Positions 7,676-16,600 of a DNA stretch of 64,000 bases are shown here, piece by piece. Origin of the DNA: DAOOPX01 sp964653045 (GTDB taxonomy: Bacteria > Patescibacteriota > Microgenomatia > UBA1400 > PJMF01); assembly GCA_964653045.1 (NCBI GenBank), contig CAZZBW010000001.1:1-64000 (forward strand), given 5' to 3'. Below the pieces are notes generated by a model. It saw only the letters and a list, made by a program, of their open reading frames with translations. It did not search any database and was not told the DNA's origin. The translations under genes and the position numbers were made by a program. The stretch's first letter is position 1; the number at the start of each line of letters is the position of its first letter.

Positions 7676-10600
7676 CTACTCAGTGAAAAACACTGCGCCA
7701 TTATTGTAAACCGTCTGGATTTGGTCTTGAGTCAGGGCGTAGTTGAAGATCTGCACGTCGTCGATTTGACCGTCCCAAGTCGTTGTTGGAGAAGCTTTGC
7801 CTGCCCCAATGTACAAGTTTCCGGTTGAAGTAGTGTCGTACTTAAGGGTTTTGTTTAAGACAACCGATTTTTCCATTTGTCCATTGATATAGATTTTGGC
7901 AGTTGCTTGGTCATAGGTACAAGTTATATGAGTCCAGGTGTTGTTGGGAATATCGTTGACGCTATCAACATCAAGAGCATATGAGTTATCAGTAAAACCT
8001 AAAAAGCACTCTACCTTGTTATCATTGCTCCGGTCATAGATCATTGCATAAGAAGCGAATGGGGCGGCACCATCATTATTATATGTTTTACCAATAATCG
8101 ACTTTGCTCCAGCGCTGGTTGTCGTGCGGTACACCCAAGCAGAGTAGGAGATTGAAGCAGGCTCTATAATGCTCGATCTTGGGATAGTAATAAAATCATC
8201 CGTACCATCAAAGTTAAGTGATGCGTTGAACTGCCCGGTGGCACCGTTACCCCAAGCGGTGCTTGGGGTGGAGCAGTCGCCGGCGGCGGTTTGCGCACCG
8301 CCGCCAGTCCCACCCCAAGTCCCATTTAAGTTAGCATCATATGTTTCGTTGCTGGAGTGAACCGTGGTGCCAGAGCACTCGTCCATTTTGTAATGAGCGA
8401 CTGGATCACCGCGATTGTAATCCCAGGCAATCTGTGCCGGTGTACGGGCGTAGTTAAAGATTTGAACGTGATCAATTTGGCCTTCAAAAGGATAAGCTGT
8501 GTCAGAATCCCACCAACCAGCACCAATTTCAATTTTTTCTCCTGCAAGATTGGGGGTACAATTTGAAAATTGATTCGAGGTGGTTTTTTCTTCGCCATTA
8601 ATATAGATTTTTGTTGTCGAAGCTATCAATCCTGGACTTTTCACTACAGCGACGTGGTACCAATTGTTATTCTCGGTTATTACTTGTGTGCTGGTGTTTT
8701 GTCCACAAGTACCTGTATGTAGTCCAATTCGACCACTGCCAGCGCCTGTAACACTGAGAATAATTGCTGCATGATTTCCAGTTCCTGTTACGGTTGGTAA
8801 AACACCGACAATTACCTGGTTTTCTTGTGTGTAGTCAGCGGGATTGATCCACGCCTCAAATGTTCCAGCAAAGTTTCCACTTAGTCCTGTATTGTTACCT
8901 GCATATTTAACATAATCATTACTTCCATCAAAACTTAAAGCTTTGCCAATTTTGCCGTTTGTCCAGACGGGATCAGTAGTATCAGACCCAGAAGTTGATC
9001 CAAGCTGGCCAGTGTTGGCGTTGCCAGTCGTATCGTTGGTTACTTGGCCAGTACCCTCATCCAACTTCCACTCCGCCACAGGCGCACAACTGCCCGTACT
9101 ATCTCCAGGTGGGCAGTACGAGCGGTCACTAGCATTTGAGGCTTCGCCTGACGCATCTGTTGAGAGCGCGCCCATGACGGTGGCTTTGCCCATGTTGAAC
9201 TCGGCTTGGATTTGGGACTCATCCAGAAAATGATTGTAGATTTTTAGCTCGTCGACGTTGAAGTTACTTGCATAATTTCCACCGTTTCCACCAATATAAA
9301 GAACGTCACTATAGTTATAGACAGTTCCAGTCACTGTGGTTTCTCCCTTAAGTGAGCCGTCAACAAAAAGTCTTAGTTTTCCTGTACCTGAGTCATATTG
9401 ACACACATAATGATTCCACTCTCCCAATACGCCGGAGTTATTCACAGCAAAGTTTGCGAGTGAAGTGTTTGCCAGCATACAACCGAAGCTGTTTGAGGCA
9501 TTAGGTACTATTCCCCCATGAAATCCAAATTTTGCTATGGTTACTGAGTTTCCCCCATTGGCGTTTTTCTTCAACCATGCGCTGATTGAAAAAGAAGAAG
9601 TGCCTGAGTCAATCAACCCAGGTAAATTCATCGTTGCATAATCACCATCTGGATTAGCAGCGCCATCAAACGACAATCCTTTGTCAAGTTTACTATTGTT
9701 ATTCCAGCTAGGGCAGGTTGTTGCTCCAGGACAGGCTCCGCCCATATCGGCGTTATAACTACTACCCCCACTACCGGAATTGTGAAGTGTCTCGCCATAA
9801 CCCTCGTCAAATTTCAAATGGACTAAGGCACTGCCCACCGGACTACCGGGCGGGGGATGCCCGGCGTTCATGTCTTCCACGATTTGTTGGGAAGTGCGGG
9901 CGTAGTTATACAACTTAATATCGTCAAGTTTTCCTTGAAAAGATCTAGTGGTGTAGTTGTAAATCGACCCACCAATCGAAAGTGGTTGACTAGTGGCAAC
10001 ATTGAGGACAATTGATTGAGAGGTTTTTTGTTGACCATTTAGAAACTGCTTAATGTTCTGACCGTCATAACTGACAGTAATGTAATTCCATTCTGATAAA
10101 TTGCCCGTTACTCCAGTGGCTGAAAAACCGTAGGTCTCAAAATTGAAGCTAGTATCAGTTACTCCGACCCTGGCGCTATTGTATCCACCTGACACATGAG
10201 TACCCCAGCCAATTGCAATATCTTCATAAGATTGTTGCCCCGAATCTTCTGCTTTTGCCCAGAAGCCAACGGTCCATGGTTTGTTAGAAACAACACTTTC
10301 AATAGATGCGCTAGAATTGACGTTTAAATAATCGGCTCCATTAAACTGAAGACCAGAACTATACTGGCCAACTGTCCAACTGGATTCTGACATGGAACCT
10401 TCCATTGTTCCAACATTATCTTTTCCTGAGTAATCAAAAGCGGATGTTCCCGTACCCTCGTCAAATTTCCAGTATCCGATTGGTCCTGGCGCCCAGTTGT
10501 AGAGAGCTTGAACTTCGGCGGGGGAGAGGGCGCGGTTGTAAACCCGAGTTTCATCAATGTTACCTTTAAAATTTTGCGAATAGGTACTATGACCTGAAGC

Positions 10601-13600
10601 ACCTATGACAAAAGGATTTGTAGTAGTCAGATCTCCAGCTGTGTCCGGAACTGTACTAACCAACGCTCCATCAAGGTAAAGGTAAAGGTTTTTTGTGTCT
10701 GAAACCATTACGCCATGGTGCCACAATGTATCTTCAACGCTATTTGGAGAGGCCGCCGTAACTTTACTTGTGCCGTCACCAATTACCGCCTTTAACACAC
10801 TTCCACCGTAGTCACGATCAATATATAAGCTGTAACCTGGACCACTATCGTAGTTATCGCTCCATTTTTTATCAACAATCTGTTGGAAACCGGTAGAACC
10901 GGTGGATTTAAACCAAGCGGAAACTGTGAATTGATCGCTATCGGTCATGCTGAAATTATTACCGAAATTAACCACATCACCGTCTGCGTCAAACAATCCG
11001 CCATTGCTGTATTTTCCGGTACTGATGGTTGCATTGGTAGATGTTCCATTTTTACTGTTGCCGCTGCTATCTAGTACCTCACCTGAGGTACCGTTCCAGC
11101 TGGCCTCGTCCATCTTCCAGTAGCCGACCAAGCCTTGGCCGAGGGCGCCTTCGGCGCCATCACCGATGAATCCCGCGCTGATTCCTTTGACGCTGCCTCT
11201 GGCAGCGTACTCGGTCATAATTTGAGTCGTATTTAGCGCATAGGTATAGACGCGCACCTCATCGATGAAACCTTTCCACGGATTACTACTGCCATCGCTA
11301 TCGATGCCAACATAAAATGTGGTGTTACTGCCGGACAATCCTCCTGTGGCTGTCAGTGCAGTAGTGACCATCTTCATTCCATCCACATACACATTAATAC
11401 TATCTGTTTCTTTGACCGCAGTGATGAAGTGCCACTCGGAATCGGCAAAGCTATCAGTCGAGCAAGCCGCGTCGTTTGGCCCCCAAGTGCTGTCGTCATC
11501 CACGCCAAAACAGACTTGCCCGCTGGCATTCATGTAGAGTTTGTACCCACTGGAAGAGTAACGACTGATCAGTGTTTGTTGAGCGCTGGCACCCGATGGG
11601 GCTTTAAACCAAGTTGAGACAGTGAAAGGTTTGGTAGTCGGATCGAGCTCAATGTCATTGTTGTAGGTTTTGGTCACGTAATCATTGGTGCCGTCAAACT
11701 GGAGACTTTTGCCATCTGGCGCGGAGCCGTACTCATCATCAGACCAAAGCGCCCCACTAATAGTGGCATTATTACCTTGATTGGAGCTATCGTATGCGAT
11801 CTCGCCGAAACCATCGTCAAACTTCCAGAAAGCTACTGGGCCCTCCTGACCAGAAAACTGCTCAGTGTAATCAGTTTGCAGTTCGTGTGAGCCCAGGCCG
11901 GAGTAGTAGAGCGAGGCGACTTCGGAGGCGGTGAGGGAAGTTTGAAATGTTCTAAAATCAGATATATTTTGGTTTGCAATTATTGAATTGACTGTTCCGA
12001 GCCTAAAACTTGATGGAGTTGACATTGTATAGCTAGCATCAGTGCCATTAAGGCTTCCGTTTGAATAACCTCGAAGATTGGATCCGTCCCACGTAATAAC
12101 ATAATGCATCCATTTTTTAATTGGTGCTGCAGTTAAATTAACACTTCCGTCATTAGCGACATTAATATTAAAATCAACTTGATTAGTGCTTTGACAATTG
12201 TTCGTTGATGAAAGAACTCTAAGAGCCCCTAAGCCTGAGCCAACATCAATCAAGCCACCTCCGTAATTCCAGCCCCTTCCTGTTCCATCCCAGCAATGAT
12301 TAAGTTTTATCCAAAAAGATATTGATCCTGAGTTTTGTAAAATATTGTTTGTAGCGCTAAACGACAAATTGTCGACCTGCCTAGTGCTTGATGAATCATG
12401 CTCTGATGATAACCAGGAGTATCCAGTTCCCAAACTCCCATCAGCATACGTAGTCGCATAGGCCTTTTCCTCCAACTGCACGCCATCGATATAGATAGTT
12501 TTGCCAGAAAGAGCCTGGACGCCGTAGTTGCCGGAGGCATTTGCGGTAGCCGCTGAGTAGGAAAGTCGCCACCAGCCCCCGCCCATATCGGTATAGGCAC
12601 TTGGTGTAACAACAGAGCCATTGAACACCAGCTTGGCCGCGGTGGCAGAAACCGCGCCACCCACATTACCTGTCGTGCCATCGTACACATAAGCAGATAG
12701 AGTATGAGTGTTGGTATTGCCAGGGTTGATTGAAGTCACATACCCTCGACCATCTCCCCCAATATTGACTAATTTAGCCGAACTAGTGGCGAACTTACTG
12801 TATGGAGAAGTAGTGTTCTGAGAGGCAGAAATTGGTTCTGGGGCCAGTGCTGCATCTCCCTGATTTGCTCCGTTGGAATTTGAACCCCAGTAGGCAATGT
12901 TGGGGGCGTCGGCAAAGGTACTGGGGATAGACGACAAGGTAATCCTAGCCGTGCCGTCCACTGACAGCACCATCGTGCCGCCGCCAGTGTACGTAATTTG
13001 CATGGCATAAGTGGTGCCGGCGCTGATCGCGCCAGTGGCAGTCCAGGTAGAACTGGTGACTGTGCCGCCATTCATCTGATACTCTAGTCTCAAGGTGTTG
13101 GCGGCACTCCAGTACAGAGCAATGTAATCTGTGGCGCCACTCATCAGCTTGGCAATGTATGGAGTCGTTTCACCAAACTTGGCAACATCCGCCGCTGAGT
13201 GGCGCGGCGTGTACGAGAAATTAATCGTACCTGTGCTAGCCGTGAGTGAGGGTAGGGTATGGGTGTAGGTGTCCTTACCATCAACACGAAGTTGGTCAGA
13301 TTCGGTGGAGGAAGATAAGGAAGAGGGACTAACGATCACCATTGCAGGGTTTAAAGTGTATGAGTAAAAATCATCCCAGTCTGAAGTTGTCCCCCCACTT
13401 GCTCCAGATTGAGCCTGTCCCGAGAAGTTGTTTGAATTTACTGCTTTTACTATTCCGTTATATCTTTTCCAAACCAAGTTGCTATTTTCCGCACCCATTG
13501 AAAAACCACAGTTTGGATCAGTTGGAGAACAGTAGTTTGTTTGCAATTGGAAACCCGTATTGTAATTACTTCGAAAGTATTGTGGGTAGGTTGGGGTTCC

Positions 13601-16600
13601 ATAATCATATTTATAAAAACCAAATGAAAAAAATTGATCAGTAGTTTTTGCAATTGTTCCAGAATTTATTCCTTCATACCATGACGAGCCATCAACGTAG
13701 GTTATCTTGAACGAACTTAGACCAGACCGGTTATTAGTTGTCTCTTGTATTCCTTCTCCAGGCTCTAAGTTACTACTGCTCCACCATGTTGGAATCCATG
13801 GATCTCCAGCTCCAATTTCAAAAGAGGGATTTGAAAATTTATTTTCTAAAACTTCCACCTGGTGCCAGTAAGCCGTGCCGCTAGCAGCTGTGCTTACTAG
13901 TTTAATTCTTACTGTTGTTGTGGCAGTTTGGCCACCAGTTAAGTTGGTACCAGAAACTGTAGTATTGTCAGCAGTTTCTGAGAGAGCGACATTTCCAGAT
14001 GCTCCAGCGTTAATTGCTGTAAGGATGATATTTCCTCCTGATGCAGCAGCAGTCACCACTGTATGTGCAGTAACACCAGTTCCGTATTTATAGTTAGTAT
14101 TTAGTGTTCCAGCATTGGTAATCGCTCTGCGTAAATTATCAGCAGTATTGGTATAGGCAGCACCGATTAGTACCCAGGCCTCGCCTGGATTTGGTGTTCC
14201 GAGTAGTGAAGTTTTAAAGATGTATGTTTGTGTGTCAATAGTGACGGTTTGAGTATCGGCAGGTTGGCCAGTCATGCTAATCCATCCGCGCGCTTTACCA
14301 TCCGGTGCCTCACCAGTGAACAACAGCATGTTTGGCGCGGTCCGAGTAGAAGTGGTAGTACCAGTTAGGCTGCCAATCTCTGCACCATTAGTTTGATCGA
14401 AGAGAATTAATTTAGGTACAGAAGTACCATCAGAGTGAGCTAATCCCCTGATAACAAAATCTTGTCCTGCTGTAACAGTAATGTCTTTATATATTCCTTC
14501 ATTAGCAGCATCTGAAGTAACTTTGTATCCACCACCATAGATCTTCTCAGTACTAGCTAGAGCAGCTACAGAAGTAGGTGTACCTTCATCAGCAAATCCA
14601 TCAGTAGTGTAAGTACCATTAAGCATGAATCCAGCTGCACCGTTAGTGCCTCCTAATAAGTTACTCGCGTGTGGGTGGGACCACGCTTCGCCGGTGCCAG
14701 TTACGAGATTTCCTACTGAAGAATTTGTGGGCAAGGCAAAGACAATATCCCAGGAGCCGGTAATCAGGGTGGGATCGGTGCCACCTGAGTTTTTGACTAC
14801 TGTGACCTCGTCTACACCAGCGTTGGCATTCACGCCATACATTCCATCAAATAATACACGCCGATAGATAGTCAGTCCTTCAATCAGACCAGACGCCGCC
14901 CCAGTGGTGCCATTTGAACCCACATAAATCTTGGTGGCTGGTACTGAAGCCGAAGGTTGAGTAGTAATGCCATACGTATGCGTATCGTCAATCGAGAGTG
15001 CGGCATAGTTTGTGCCATCAAGAGTGGTTTTAGTATCCCAGCGCGCCACTAATCCTTGGGAAGTACCAGCCACAATATTTGAGGCTACAGTCATTGTTTG
15101 ACCACCAGCGCCAAGTTGGTATCGGTCATTGGCGTAATCATAGGCCAGGTAATAGTTGGCGTTGGCATAATACAGATAATGAAGACCAGAACCGGATAGA
15201 GAGTTGTATGAATATTCTGGTGTCCACCACAGCGCCACCGAGCCTTGGGTAGTGTCAAAGTTGGTATAAAAATACTCACCGATAGATTTTTCGCGGTGGA
15301 AGGAGAGGGTATCATCGGTTAAACCGCTGGTGTTAGTTGGATCACCTTGAACCAGAACACCAGCGGTGAATGGACCTGAGCTGGAGCCATTACGCTTTGC
15401 CAGACTTGGGTTGGTGGGGCTAAAACGGACGTCGGCCAAGATGAATGTTGAGCCAGTGGTGGCTGGTGCGAATAAGGCATCTCCTTGTCGGTCACCTTCT
15501 TTACGCGAGCCCCAAAAGGCGAGGTAAGGCGCTACGGCAAAGTTGGCGGGGATGGTGCTCAAGGTAATGCGGGTGGTGCCAGCAACTGCTAATGTCATAT
15601 TCGAACCGCCGGTGTAATCGATCTGGATGTCGTAGGTAGTCCCAGCCACAATCGCGCCGGTAGCATTCCAAGTACTACTGCCGGTGGTGCCATTCATGCT
15701 GTAAGCCAAGGTAATAGTGTTGGCGGCATTCCAGTACAGGCGGATGTAGTCAGTGGCGGTGCCCACAAACTCAGCAATATATGCATCAGTGACCTCGATG
15801 AATTTGAGTGCATCCGCAGCTGAGTGGCGGGGAGTGTACTTGAATTTTATCGAGCCGGAACCATCGCTTAAGCTAGAGATTTCTTGAATCGCCATATCGC
15901 GGCCATCCACACGCAGGCCGGCGGTTTCAGTTGAGTTGAGTTGAGAGGAGGGAGTGAGAAATAAATTAATGTCTTGATTTTGTACCACATATAAATCATC
16001 TACCAGGGTGTATGTTGCGTAACTGGGGTGACCAAGCAAAGCAAAAGCATTGTTCCAAAGAGCTGCCCCGAACCTAGCCACTCCTTTGCTGTGTGTCCAT
16101 GCAGTATCTGCTGATCCAACAGCAAACGTTGTGTTTGGAAGATGTTGAAATGTTAGAGCATTTGAGGCGTTATACGAACTAAATCTTGGAGCGTAAGATG
16201 AGGAGGTAACTTTATTAAACCCTCCAATAGAATAAAAACCGTTTGGAGATGTAAAAATATTTGTTGTCCAAATATTTTTGATATTACTCCAGCCGCTCAT
16301 AAGTATTGAGTTAGCTCCACTATGAGCGTCCGCAGAGCTTGAAAGTTCTCCTACCGCAGGTCCTGGAGATCCACCACTCCAACCAGTTGGCATCCAAGGA
16401 TCACCTGACCCTGATGCAAAAGAGGGATTGGTAAGTAAATTTCGTATCACCTCTACCTGATGCCAGTAAGCAATCCCAGATGCAGCAGTATTGATTAGCT
16501 TGACTCGAATAGTGGTACATCCCGTGGGTGCCTCACCAGTAAACAACAGCATGTTTGGCGCGGTCCGAGTAGAAGTGGTAGTACCAGTTAGGCTGCCAAT